A stretch of DNA of 64,000 nt from Leifsonia xyli (GTDB taxonomy: Bacteria > Actinomycetota > Actinomycetes > Actinomycetales > Microbacteriaceae): assembly GCA_001647635.1 (NCBI GenBank), contig CP014761.1, positions 124,001-188,000 of the forward strand. Reading direction: 5' to 3'. Shown here in pieces: positions 15,815-23,897 of this stretch. A model generated the notes under the pieces. That model saw only the letters and a list, made by a program, of their open reading frames with translations. It had not been told where the DNA came from and did no database searches. Within the stretch, counting starts at the first letter, position 1, and each line of letters begins with the position of its first letter. A program made the translations under genes and the position numbers.

Positions 15815-16669
15815 ATGAACACACAGAAACCGATCATCACCTCATACGCGCAGGCACCGACCCGGAGCGTGAGCACGGGCGGAGTCACCTTCGCCTACCG
15901 TGAGCTGGGCCCGGAAGGCGGCATCCCCGTCGTCTTCTTCGTCCACCTGGCGGGCACGCTGGACAACTGGGACCCGCGGATCGTCGACGTGATCGCCCGT
16001 GAGCGTCACGTCATCACCTTCGACCAACGTGGCGTGGGGGCATCATCCGGCACCGTCCCGCGGACCATAGAGGAGGCAGCTGACGACGCTTACACCTTCG
16101 TCCGTGCGCTCGGACTGGACCGGATCGACGTCTTCTCGTTCTCCATGGGCGCCATGATCGCGCAGGACCTGGTGCTGAAGCACCCGGAGCTCGTCCGCCG
16201 ACTCGTCCTCACCGGCACCGGACCCCGCGGCGGTGAAGACATGGACAAGGTGGTGCTCACCACTTACCTGGACGTCATTCGGGCCGCTGTGCGCCGCACC
16301 GATCCCAAGGAATTCCTCTTCTTCAACCGCAACGAGACAGGGAAACGCGCCGCGAAGTCGTTCCTCGCCCGCCTCCAGGAGCGCACGACCGACCGCGACA
16401 CGGACATCGCGCTCCGGGCGTTCAACACCCAGCTGTTCGCGATCCGGAGGTTCGGCCGCGCCAAACCGTCCGACCTCTCCGCGATCACGCAACCCACCCT
16501 CATCGCCAACGGCGACAACGACCGCATGGTCCCATCGAGACTGTCTGAGGATCTGCACCGTCGGATCGCGGGGTCACAGCTGGTCATCTACCCGGACTCA
16601 GGGCACGGTGGCATATTCCAGTACCACGAAGAGTTCGCCCCGCTGGCGGCGGCGTTCCTGCGAGAGTGA
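15815..16669 (+). CDS. Alpha/beta-fold hydrolase
   Basis: This 284-residue cytosolic hydrolase has the oxyanion-hole region VFFVHLAGTLDNWDPR, the strand ITFDQRGVGASSG, and the nucleophile elbow FSFSMGAMIA with Ser as nucleophile. GDNDRMVPSR carries the Asp, and DSGHGGIFQY carries the His. The triad is complete. The family includes esterases, lipases and haloperoxidase-like enzymes; the substrate is unknown. Start ATG 15815 has GGAG at 15806-15809. It sits 65 bases downstream of the oxidoreductase and upstream of the TetR gene, in the same direction. Confidence 0.88.
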   Translation: MNTQKPIITSYAQAPTRSVSTGGVTFAYRELGPEGGIPVVFFVHLAGTLDNWDPRIVDVIARERHVITFDQRGVGASSGTVPRTIEEAADDAYTFVRALGLDRIDVFSFSMGAMIAQDLVLKHPELVRRLVLTGTGPRGGEDMDKVVLTTYLDVIRAAVRRTDPKEFLFFNRNETGKRAAKSFLARLQERTTDRDTDIALRAFNTQLFAIRRFGRAKPSDLSAITQPTLIANGDNDRMVPSRLSEDLHRRIAGSQLVIYPDSGHGGIFQYHEEFAPLAAAFLRE

Positions 16670-16725
16670 ACGGCACGGGCCCAGCGGGTTATGGTGATCA
16701 CCTGTCGTTCCGCGAAAGGGATGAA

Positions 16726-17334
16726 ATGACCGCCACCCCCGCCGTCCCCGGCCGGCGAGAGCGCAACAAGCAGGAGAAGCTCGACCGCATCATCGCGGCC
16801 GCGAGCACGCTCTTCGCTGAGCGTGGCGTCGACGACGTCACAACACAGGAGGTGGCCGAGGCCGCGGACATCGGGGCGGGCACGCTCTTCTTCTACGCGC
16901 GCACCAAGGGCGAGCTGTTGCTGATGGTGCAGAACGCGCTTTACGCCGATGCTCTCCAGGAAGGCCGGCATGCGGCCCAGGCGCTGGACCAACCAGTTGA
17001 CGCGCTCCTCGCTATCGCGGCGCCGATCATCCACTGCAACCGCACGCAGGTCGAGAACGGGCGTACCTACCTCCGCGAGATGGTCTTCGGCGACCCGACG
17101 GAGCCCCACCATGCGAAGGCGCTCGAAATCGCCTCCGAGACCGAGCAGGTCATGGCCGAGACGATCGCACGCACAACCGGTGTAGCCGCCGACCAGGCCG
17201 CGGTCCTTGCCCACATCGCCTCCGCGGTCCTCTTCCTCGCGATGTCCACCAGCCCGGCCGACACCGACAGCCGGACCATCGCGGAGAACGTGCGCCGCCA
17301 GATCGCCGCCCTTTTCGTACCGGAATGCCCGTGA
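16726..17334 (+). CDS. TetR/AcrR-family transcriptional regulator
   Basis: This 202-residue protein has an N-terminal helix-turn-helix: RIIAAASTLFAERGVDDVTT, QEVAEAADIGAGTLFFYA and RTKGELLLMVQNAL are textbook TetR features at about residues 21-72. The C-terminal ligand-binding region is helical and non-conserved. It is the last gene of inserted segment 2. It probably represses the upstream oxidoreductase/hydrolase unit through the paired GAGTnnACTC sites. Start ATG 16726 follows GAAAGGG; a longer start at 16666 would only add an unconserved tail. Confidence 0.9.
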   Translation: MTATPAVPGRRERNKQEKLDRIIAAASTLFAERGVDDVTTQEVAEAADIGAGTLFFYARTKGELLLMVQNALYADALQEGRHAAQALDQPVDALLAIAAPIIHCNRTQVENGRTYLREMVFGDPTEPHHAKALEIASETEQVMAETIARTTGVAADQAAVLAHIASAVLFLAMSTSPADTDSRTIAENVRRQIAALFVPECP

Positions 17335-17373
17335 CTCCGTGCTCCACTCATCCCGGTAAATCTGGTCGGCCAT

Positions 17374-17421
17374 GTCGCCCTCTCACGGCGGTAACGCGCG
17401 TTCAAATCCCGCTGGGGTCAC
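17374..17421. repeat. Attachment-site direct repeat, copy 3 (right end of the tandem insertions)
   Basis: This 48-base copy of tRNA-Glu positions 12033-12080 has one mismatch (C at 17399 in place of G in the T stem). It marks the right boundary between inserted DNA and the older chromosome. It is followed by GGAGCGGGGTTTTTT, the end of a terminator. Confidence 0.87.
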
Positions 17422-17451
17422 ACGGAGAAATCAGCCGGGAGCGGGGTTTTT

Positions 17452-17781
17452 TCATGGGCTGACCGGTCCGTCGGTCACATCCCAGGAGTGCTGCTGCGGC
17501 CAGCTCGATGGGATCATCCCTGTCGTGCGTCGATGCAGACCGCCCGCTTCATCGACCCAGATGTGCATCCGCCGGTGGACGGTCGGGTAGGTCGGCCCCA
17601 GGAACCATGCCACCGGGTTCACCAGTTCGAGTGCGATACGCCACGCGGGCGGCATGACGAGGTGAAGCATCCACATCTCCGTGGGGCCGATGTCGCCGTC
17701 GAGATGCCAGTCGTCGTTCATGCGCCGCATCATCTCTGTGCGGAGTCTCTGGCCTGCGATCGTGTGCACGCCACCAATCAT
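17452..17781 (-). CDS. Hypothetical protein, about 109 residues
   Basis: This protein of unknown family is rich in Trp, Met and His (WHLDGDIGPTEMWMLHLVMP, then AWFLGPTYPTVHRRMHIWVD). Codon usage is high in third-position GC, which supports coding. An internal ATG at 17721 (MNDDWHLDG) is an alternative start. No signal peptide is evident. It lies just outside the right att copy, so it probably belongs to the resident chromosome. No function is proposed. Confidence 0.5.
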   Translation of the reverse strand: MIGGVHTIAGQRLRTEMMRRMNDDWHLDGDIGPTEMWMLHLVMPPAWRIALELVNPVAWFLGPTYPTVHRRMHIWVDEAGGLHRRTTGMIPSSWPQQHSWDVTDGPVSP

Positions 17782-17867
17782 GACTGGTGCGGGGTCGCGC
17801 CACGTACGGCGGCGCGCATGTGGACGTCACCCTCGGCGACGTCTACGACGGCCGCTGACACTCGCCC

Positions 17868-18095
17868 TCACCGCGTCCCGCCCTCCGGCATCCACTCCTC
17901 CGGGTACCGGCCGCGGATCGCCGCCCCGAAGTAGCCGCCGGCCGACTCCGCCGCCTGCAGCTCCCGCCACACCCGCGCCGGCACGAGGAAGTACCGGTAC
18001 ACCGCCCCCGAGCTGAACTCCACCTCGAGCATCCGCAGGCCGGCGTCGTAGCCCGCCGACGCGATGACCGCGCTGTCGAACCCCACCCGTTGCAC
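17868..18095 (-). CDS. KTSC-domain protein
   Basis: This 75-residue protein matches the short KTSC domain. It opens QRVGFDSAVIASAGYDAGLR, continues LEVEFSSGAVYRYFLVPARV and has GGYFGAAIRGRYPEEW near the end. The family is small, globular and of unknown function; some members are fused to nucleic-acid-binding domains. GTG 18095 is supported by a minus-strand -10 box TAATGT (18107-18102), suggesting a leaderless message. It is divergent from the riboswitch-controlled terC unit. Confidence 0.75.
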   Translation of the reverse strand: MQRVGFDSAVIASAGYDAGLRMLEVEFSSGAVYRYFLVPARVWRELQAAESAGGYFGAAIRGRYPEEWMPEGGTR

Positions 18096-18137
18096 ACCCG
18101 CACATTACGCTGTCCCGCGCGGCGACCCGGAGCCGAC

Positions 18138-18143
18138 TAATAT
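18138..18143 (+). promoter_or_regulatory. -10 box of the terC riboswitch transcript
   Basis: TAATAT at 18138-18143 is a near-consensus -10 element placed just before the riboswitch. No convincing -35 element is seen. Confidence 0.5.
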
Positions 18144-18149
18144 GGCCGA

Positions 18150-18299
18150 AGCGAAGGGGAGTATCCCGGACGGGCCCGCAGGGTTCCGGCGCTGCGCACG
18201 TCATCACGGCCCTCCATGTCGGCGGACCCGGGCGCAGGGGCACCGCGAGGTGCGGGAGAGACTTTCGGCCATGCCGCACGCCCTCCGAAAGGTTCCCCC
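18150..18299 (+). promoter_or_regulatory. yybP-ykoY (Mn2+) riboswitch in the terC leader
   Basis: The leader contains the conserved blocks of the yybP-ykoY aptamer in order: AAGGGGAGTA (18154-18163), CGTCATCACGG (18199-18209), GCAGGGGCACC (about 18234-18244) and GGGAGAGACTTTC (18254-18266). The class senses Mn2+ and commonly controls TerC and Mn exporters. The aptamer's final strand CTTTCGG (18262-18268) is perfectly complementary to CCGAAAG (18285-18291), which overlaps the Shine-Dalgarno GAAAGG of terC. Mn2+ binding should hold CTTTC in the aptamer and free the ribosome site, giving translational activation. The switching mode is an inference from complementarity. Confidence 0.85.
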
Positions 18300-19376
18300 G
18301 TGGAAGTCGCTTTGCCCCTCTGGTTCGAGATCGGCTCGTTCGTCGTCCTGCTCGCCATCCTCGCGTTCGACCTCATGATCATCTTCAAGCGGCCGCACAT
18401 CCCGAGCCCGAAGGAGGCGGCCCTGTGGGTCACCTTCTACGTGGCCCTCGCGCTGGTGTTCGCGCTGCTGATGCTGCTGATCGGGGATGCGGAGCACGCC
18501 GGGCAGTTCCTCGCCGGCTGGCTGACCGAGTACAGCCTGAGCATCGACAACCTGTTCGTGTTCGTCATCATCATGGCCAGGTTCCAGGTGCCCCGGAAGT
18601 ACCAGCAGGAGGTGCTCATGGTGGGCATCATCCTGGCCCTGATCTTCCGCGGCGTCTTCATCCTGCTGGGCGCCGGGCTCATCGCGAGCTTCAGCGCGAT
18701 CTTCTACCTGTTCGGCGCGTTCCTGCTGTGGACGGCGTTCAACCAGGCGTTCCGCAGCCACGACGACGAGGGCGAGGAGGACTCCTGGTTCATCCGGTTC
18801 GCTCGCCGCCACCTCAAGGTCTCGAACCAGTACGAGGGCAACAAGCTGCGCACCACGGTGAGCGGGCGGAGGATGTTCACGCCGCTGATCATCGTGTTCC
18901 TCGCACTCGGCACCACGGACCTGCTGTTCGCCCTGGACTCCATCCCGGCGATCTTCGGCATCACGCAGAGCCCGTTCATCGTCTTCACCGCGAACGTGTT
19001 CGCCCTGATGGGCCTCCGGCAGCTGTACTTCCTGCTCGGGCACCTGCTCGACAAGCTGGTGTACCTCAAGTTCGGGATCGCGTTCATCCTCGCCTTCATC
19101 GGCGTGAAGCTCATCTTCCACGCCATGCACGAGAACGAGCTGCCGTTCATCAATGGCGGCGAGCACATCGAATGGGCGCCCGACATCAGCACGTGGACCT
19201 CGCTCGCGGTGATCGTCGGTGCGATGCTTGTCGCTACGATTGCAAGTCTGGTGAAACTGCGGATGAGCGGCATCACCGTCGCCGAGGCCATGCACGACGG
19301 CGACACGGAAGACACCGAAGAGGACGAGACCGAGACCGCGGCCGTCGACGGCATCCAGGAGGACCCCCGCACATGA
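18300..19376 (+). CDS. TerC-family membrane protein (putative Mn2+ exporter)
   Basis: This 358-residue protein has about eight hydrophobic segments. The conserved acidic intramembrane motifs are present: TEYSLSIDNLFVFVIIMARF and LGTTDLLFALDSIPAIFGIT, each carrying the DN or DS acid residues expected for cation handling. The C-terminus is a long acidic tail. TerC/Alx proteins export Mn2+ or help metallate secreted proteins. GTG 18300 is chosen because it follows GAAAGG with a seven-base gap and the protein begins VEVALPLWFEIGSFVVLLAI. Its stop overlaps the phosphatase start (ATGA), so the Mn2+ riboswitch may also govern the signalling genes behind it. Confidence 0.88.
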   Translation: MEVALPLWFEIGSFVVLLAILAFDLMIIFKRPHIPSPKEAALWVTFYVALALVFALLMLLIGDAEHAGQFLAGWLTEYSLSIDNLFVFVIIMARFQVPRKYQQEVLMVGIILALIFRGVFILLGAGLIASFSAIFYLFGAFLLWTAFNQAFRSHDDEGEEDSWFIRFARRHLKVSNQYEGNKLRTTVSGRRMFTPLIIVFLALGTTDLLFALDSIPAIFGITQSPFIVFTANVFALMGLRQLYFLLGHLLDKLVYLKFGIAFILAFIGVKLIFHAMHENELPFINGGEHIEWAPDISTWTSLAVIVGAMLVATIASLVKLRMSGITVAEAMHDGDTEDTEEDETETAAVDGIQEDPRT

Positions 19377-20191
19377 GCTCTCTCGTCGGCGTGAGCGTCC
19401 GCAGCGACACGGGTGCGGTGCGGCACGTCAACGAGGACAGCGCTCTGGCGCAGGACCCGGTATTCGTCGTCGCCGACGGCATGGGCGGGCACGCTCGCGG
19501 CGACCTGGCGAGCAGCACGGCGGTCGAGAGCCTGGCGCGCACCCTCCAGGCGGGGACGAGGCCCACCCCCGACGAGGTCATCCGCGCGATCGACGAGGCC
19601 AACGCGGCCGTCCGCGCGCTGTCGGGCGCGGACGAGTCCGGGGCCGCGGTCGCCGGCACGACGCTGACCGGCATCGTCCGGGTACGCGTGCCCGAGCTCG
19701 CCGCCGAGCAGTGGATGGTCGTCAACGTCGGTGACTCCCGCGTCTACAGCTGGGACGGCCGGGCGCTGCGGCAGCTGACCGTCGACCATTCGGCGGTGCA
19801 GGAGCTGGTGGATGCGGGCCTGATCTCCGAGGCGCAGGCGGCCGTGCATCCCGAACGAAACGTCATCACCAGGGCGTTGGGCGCCGAGGACTTCGTCGAC
19901 ACGGACAGCGCCCTCATCCCCGAGCAGGGGCGGCAGATCTTCCTCATCTGCTCCGACGGACTGACCCGCGAGCTGAGCGACGCGCAGATCGCCGCGATCC
20001 TCGCCGAGGGTCCGACCGACCCGGCGGCGGCACTGGTGGCGGCCGCGAACGCGGCAGGCGGCCACGACAACATCACCGTGATCGTGGTTGAATCGGTGAC
20101 CGGGGAGGATGCTCCGGCTCCCGTCGACACGCGCGACCGCGTGGACGGCGCAGGCGGCCGCGAGCTCGAAGACACGCAGCCGAGGGAGTAG
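19373..20191 (+). CDS. PP2C-family Ser/Thr protein phosphatase
   Basis: This 272-residue cytosolic phosphatase shows the PPM motifs in order: SDTGAVRHVNEDSALAQ, VVADGMGGHARGDLAS (metal-binding Asp and Gly), VVNVGDSRVYSW, ICSDGLTRELSD and AGGHDNITVIVVES. It would remove phosphates from targets of the kinase encoded at 21383. It lacks the membrane anchor of PstP. Translation is coupled to terC by an ATGA overlap, and an FHA gene follows after seven bases. PP2C enzymes use two Mn2+ or Mg2+ ions, which makes linkage to a Mn2+-regulated leader notable. Confidence 0.93.
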   Translation: MSSLVGVSVRSDTGAVRHVNEDSALAQDPVFVVADGMGGHARGDLASSTAVESLARTLQAGTRPTPDEVIRAIDEANAAVRALSGADESGAAVAGTTLTGIVRVRVPELAAEQWMVVNVGDSRVYSWDGRALRQLTVDHSAVQELVDAGLISEAQAAVHPERNVITRALGAEDFVDTDSALIPEQGRQIFLICSDGLTRELSDAQIAAILAEGPTDPAAALVAAANAAGGHDNITVIVVESVTGEDAPAPVDTRDRVDGAGGRELEDTQPRE

Positions 20192-20198
20192 GTCGTCC

Positions 20199-21386
20199 GT
20201 GTTCGAGGTTCAGCAGACGGCAGCAGGGGAGTGGGCGGTCGTCGCGGGCGGTGGACGCGCGCTGCTCGTCGCCGAGACCGACGCCGGCCGGCTGCAAGCC
20301 CTGCTGGACGCTGTCCGCGCGGGCTTCGCCGAGACGCTGGATGCGCTGGTCGCGCGAGGACTGAGCCGCACGCCGTCGTTCGCGCTGCTGGACGCGTCCG
20401 CCGAGACGGTGCTGCTCGCCGTGCGAGGCGGCGCGTCCGCGACGGCGACGGAGGGCGGCCGCGACCGTGAGGTGCGCGCGACCGGCGTCTCGTCGTGGGT
20501 CGAGACCCAGCTGGCCGAAGCGCAGGCAGTCGCGCTGGGCGAGCGCGCCGACGCCGGGGCCCTGCCTCTCGTCGAGGGCGTCGTCCGTGCGTCGGGTCTC
20601 GCGTGGTCGGCGGCCGACCCGGCGGAGGAGGTCGGCGCCACGGTGGCGGCGCCGCCGAAGCGCGAGCGCGACACCGGGCCGGTGGATGCGGTCATGGCCG
20701 AGCCCGATCCGCAGACCCGCGTCCCCGAGGCGACGCTGGCGGACGTCGCGCCCATCGCATCCGCGCCCACGGTGGCCGCCCCGGTCGCCGAGACCACCGG
20801 CTACGACCACCTCTTCGGCGCCACGATGGTCCGCAGCGTCGAGGACGCCGCCGTGCGCCCGGACGAGGAGGAGGCGGCGCCGCCTCGCATCGACCTGCCG
20901 GGGTTCATCACCGACTCGTTCCCGCCCGCCGCAGGGAGACTGGAGGGCGACCACGACGGCCTCACCGTGATGAGCGGCGACCTGCCTCAGCGCACAAACG
21001 GCACTCCGGCCGACCCGGATCCCGCGCCCGCTGCTCCCGACCGCCTCGCGTACGCGCTCCTCCTCTCCGACGGCCGCCGCGAGCCGCTGACGGTGCCGAT
21101 CGTCGTCGGCCGGGCGCCGAGTGTCTCCGCGGTGCCGTCGCTCTCCGGCGCCCGTCCGGTCACGCTGACGAGTGCCGAAGACGACATCTCGCGCTCGCAT
21201 GTCGCCGTCGCCGTCGAGGGCGACAGCGTCGTGGTGACCGACCTGCACTCCCGCAATGGCACCGTCATCGTGCTCCCGGGTGCGTCCCCGCAGAAGCTCC
21301 GCAGCGGCGAGCCGACGACCGTCGTTCTCGGCACGCTGATCGACCTGGGGAGCGGCGCGACGCTGACGGTCGAGGCGGCCGGATGA
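20199..21386 (+). CDS. FHA-domain protein
   Basis: This 395-residue protein has a variable N-terminal region (about 1-290, Ala/Glu/Pro-rich in its second half). A C-terminal FHA domain spans about 298-392: YALLLSDGRREPLTVPIVVG, then DISRSHVAVAVEGDSVVVTD and LHSRNGTVIVLP. The Arg, Ser, His and Asn-Gly residues that grip phosphothreonine are present. It should read phosphorylation set by the neighbouring kinase and reversed by the PP2C. GTG 20199 follows a GGGAGTAGG ribosome site that includes the phosphatase stop. Its stop overlaps the kinase start (ATGA). Confidence 0.85.
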   Translation: MFEVQQTAAGEWAVVAGGGRALLVAETDAGRLQALLDAVRAGFAETLDALVARGLSRTPSFALLDASAETVLLAVRGGASATATEGGRDREVRATGVSSWVETQLAEAQAVALGERADAGALPLVEGVVRASGLAWSAADPAEEVGATVAAPPKRERDTGPVDAVMAEPDPQTRVPEATLADVAPIASAPTVAAPVAETTGYDHLFGATMVRSVEDAAVRPDEEEAAPPRIDLPGFITDSFPPAAGRLEGDHDGLTVMSGDLPQRTNGTPADPDPAPAAPDRLAYALLLSDGRREPLTVPIVVGRAPSVSAVPSLSGARPVTLTSAEDDISRSHVAVAVEGDSVVVTDLHSRNGTVIVLPGASPQKLRSGEPTTVVLGTLIDLGSGATLTVEAAG

Positions 21387-23046
21387 GGCGCATGGCGTCG
21401 CAGCCGCCCGAGCTCGACGGCTTCCACTTCATCCGTCTGCTCGGGTCCGGCGGGTTCTCAGACGTCTTCCTGTACGAGCAGGAGCTGCCCAAGCGGAGCG
21501 TCGCCGTGAAGGTGCTGCTGACCGACGGCGTGGACGACGCGGCCCGCGCGCGGTTCGTGGCCGAGGCGAACGTGATGGCGCGGCTCTCCGCCCATCCCTA
21601 CATCGTCACCATCTTTCACGCGGGTGTCGCCGGCGACGACCGTCCGTACCTGGTGATGGAGTACTGCTCCGGCCCGTCGCTCGCCGACCGGCTGAAGCGC
21701 GAGCGGATCGGTGTCGAGGACGCCCTGCGCACCGGCGTCCGCCTGTCCAGCGCTGTCGCGACCGCGCACGCCGCAGGCATCCTGCACCGCGACATCAAAC
21801 CGGCGAATGTGCTCACCACCGCGCTCGGCTGGCCGGCGCTGACCGACTTCGGCATCGCGTCCGCGCTCGAGGAGCTGCCGGTGCACACGACGACGCTGTC
21901 AGAGCTGCGGCGCGAGCCGTCGGACACGGCCACCTCGGGGAGCCGCAGCGTGGGCCTCAGCGTGCCGTGGTCGCCGCCGGAGATGTTCTCCGACGACCCG
22001 GACCCGGACGTGCGCAGCGACATCTTCTCCCTTGCCGCGACGGTCCAGACGCTGCTCGCCGGGCGGACTCCGTTCGAGGTCCCGGGCCGGTCGAACGGCA
22101 CCCTCGATCTGATGGGCCGCATCGAGCGCGGGATGATCACACCGCTCGACCGCACCGACGTCCCGTCCTCGCTCACCGCCTCCCTCCGCCGCGGCATGGC
22201 GACACGGCGCGAGGACCGCTACCAGTCCGCCGTCGACTTCGCCCGCGCTCTTCAGCGGGTCGAGCTGGAGCTGGGCCTGGCTCCGACCAGCATCGACGTG
22301 CCGAATCTCAGCGTCGGGGATGCGCGTCCGGCACCCGGGGGAGCGGCGACGAGCAGGAGACCCGGGCGCGGTCGGTGGCGACCATCCGCGCGCAGCCCGG
22401 GGAGCGCCCCGCGCCGCCCGTCCGGGACGTCGTGGAGCCGGAGGCGCCGGAGCCCGCGGCGACCCGTGTGCGCGGCGTCGCCGAGGTGGCCCCGCAACCG
22501 ACCTCGACGCCCGCTCGCCAGAGCGCGGTCGCCGAGCACACCGTGCTGCGTTCGCGACCGACCCCGCCGGCGGACGACGTCGCCGCACCGCCGTCGTCCG
22601 ACGGCGCTCTCGTCATCGCCCCGCGCGACCCCCGCCGCCGTCTCCTCACCTGGATCGGCGTCGGTGCCGCCGCGGTCGTGGTCCTCGGCGTCGCGGCCAC
22701 GATCCTCGCGAGCGTCCTCGCCCCGGCCGCCGCACCGCGCACGCCCGCCGCGGGCCCCGGCGGCGACGACGGCGGCATCGCCGTGACGGTGGTCCCGCCG
22801 CCGGTCCTGGTCTCCGCCGTCCGCGCCCCCGACGGCGCCAGCGCCGCCTTCACGTGGAAGACCGAGGGCGCGAAGAAGGGCGATCAGTACACCTGGGTGC
22901 AGGAGGGCACGACCAACGGCCCCTCGGTCACGACCGACCCGACAGTGACCGTGACCGGACTCACTCCCGGCGTCCCCGTCTGCATCGACATCGCCACCGT
23001 CCGGGCCGGACGCACCTCCGAGCAGCTGAAGGCGTGCGCCTCGTGA
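21383..23046 (+). pseudogene. Ser/Thr protein kinase with single membrane helix and FN3-like exterior, frameshifted as read
   Basis: The N-terminal kinase domain (about 12-285) has the Gly loop LLGSGGFSDVFLYE, VAVKVL with the ATP-binding Lys, catalytic HRDIKPANVL, DFGIA and WSPPEMFSDD in the APE position. A linker then shifts frame at the G5 run 22337-22341. One added G restores SGDEQETRARSVATIRAQ and a 554-residue protein. Beyond the break lie a membrane helix (LLTWIGVGAAAVVVLGVAAT) and an external FN3-like domain (VSAVRAPDGASAAFTWKTEG to VCIDIATVRAG). No PASTA repeats are present, so the ligand differs from PknB. The FHA-HTH gene overlaps its stop. The break is probably a consensus error. 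Confidence 0.83.
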
Positions 23047-23791
23047 CCGGCGCGGCCACCCGCTCACGGTCGAATACTGCGGCGAGCTGTACACCGTCGA
23101 TCCGGGCACGGAGTTCGGCATCGGCCGCGAGGCCGAGCTGACCATCGACGACAACCCGTACCTGCATCGCCGCTTCCTGACGGTGGTGCACGACTTCGGG
23201 ATGTGGTGGCTGAGCAACGTCGGCACCCTCCTGACCGCTACGGTCACGGATGCCACCGGCACCATGCAGGCGTGGCTCGCTCCCGGTGCCAAGCTCCCGA
23301 TCGTCTTCCCGACCATGCATGTCATGTTCAGCGCCGGCGCGACGACCTACGACTTCACGATCACGAGCGACGAGGACTGGTACGCCACCGCCGTCCAGGT
23401 GGACGCCTCGCACGGCTCCACGACGGTGCTCCCGGTCACGCTGACCACGAGTCAGCGGCAGCTCATCGTCGCCCTCGCCGAGGGCGTCCTGACGCAGACC
23501 GTGCCCGGCCGGGGCACCATCCCGAGCTCGGCCGAGGCGGCGGAGCGGCTGGGCTGGAGCATGACCACGTTCAACCGCAAGCTCGATAACGTCTGCGACA
23601 AGCTCGACAAGCTCGGCGTGGCCGGTCTCCGCGGCGGCCGCGGCAAGCTCGCGACCAATCGTCGCGCGCGCCTGGTCGAGTATGCGGTGACCACACGACT
23701 CGTCGGCGTGGAGGACCTGCCCCTCCTTGAGGGGGACCCCGCACGCCTTGACCCTGCCGCGACTCCGCGGGAGGGTGGGGCGGACGACTGA
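23043..23791 (+). pseudogene. FHA domain fused to a C-terminal helix-turn-helix, frameshifted as read
   Basis: GTG 23043 overlaps the kinase stop. As read, the frame breaks at the C3 run 23059-23061. Adding one C gives MTGAATPLTVEYCGELYTVD and a 249-residue protein. The N-terminal FHA domain shows FGIGREAELTIDDNPYLHRR (phosphothreonine-binding Arg and the S/H positions replaced by YLHRR). After a beta region (SDEDWYATAVQVDASHG), TTSQRQLIVALAEGVLTQ and AEAAERLGWSMTTFNRKLDN, then VCDKLDKLGV form a winged-helix-like DNA-binding segment at about 140-205. It may couple kinase activity to transcription. The first complete start as read is GTG 23183, but that loses most of the FHA domain. Confidence 0.78.
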
Positions 23792-23816
23792 CGCGCGAGG
23801 CGCGTGGCCCGGCGGG

Positions 23817-23836
23817 AATGGGGAGTCCTCCCCATT
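23817..23836. promoter_or_regulatory. Perfect 20-base inverted repeat upstream of the giant surface-protein gene
   Basis: AATGGGGAG-TC-CTCCCCATT is a perfect inverted repeat with a two-base centre, too tight to form a good hairpin but well suited to a dimeric regulator. It lies between the FHA-HTH gene and the surface-protein gene, about 23 bases upstream of a -10-like TAGCGT (23859-23864), that is, near the -35 region. The FHA-HTH protein is a candidate ligand; this is an inference. Confidence 0.6.
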
Positions 23837-23897
23837 CGGACGCGTCACCGGGCCGTGTTAGCGTGGACGCGTTTCCAGCCCGGGGGATAGCAGAGTC

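Larger units (their letters stand above)
14245..17421. mobile_element. Inserted segment 2 at tRNA-Glu (3.2 kb) with integrase remnant
   Basis: This segment lies between att copies 2 and 3. It carries a degenerate tyrosine integrase next to att copy 2, then a quinone oxidoreductase, an alpha/beta hydrolase and a TetR regulator in one rightward unit. The integrase being beside the att site fits an integrative element. It can no longer excise by itself because the integrase is truncated and frameshifted. Tandem arrangement with segment 1 indicates two rounds of insertion at the same tRNA. Confidence 0.75.

Noticed and set aside
14196..17421. The second and third tRNA-Glu-like sequences as tRNA genes
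   Set aside because: Only the 3' half is present in each; the acceptor 5' strand and D arm are missing, so they are att copies.
12083..17421. Prophage
   Set aside because: No phage structural, lysis or replication genes are present; only a broken integrase fragment and metabolic cargo.
17790..17858. Short plus-strand fragment ending GGAHVDVTLGDVYDGR
   Set aside because: It may be the tail of a decayed gene, but there is no start or recognisable family, and the minus-strand gene at 17452-17781 covers its upstream part.
23817..23836. The 20-base inverted repeat as a terminator
   Set aside because: The two-base centre cannot form a stable loop without losing pairs and no T-tract follows; an operator is more likely.
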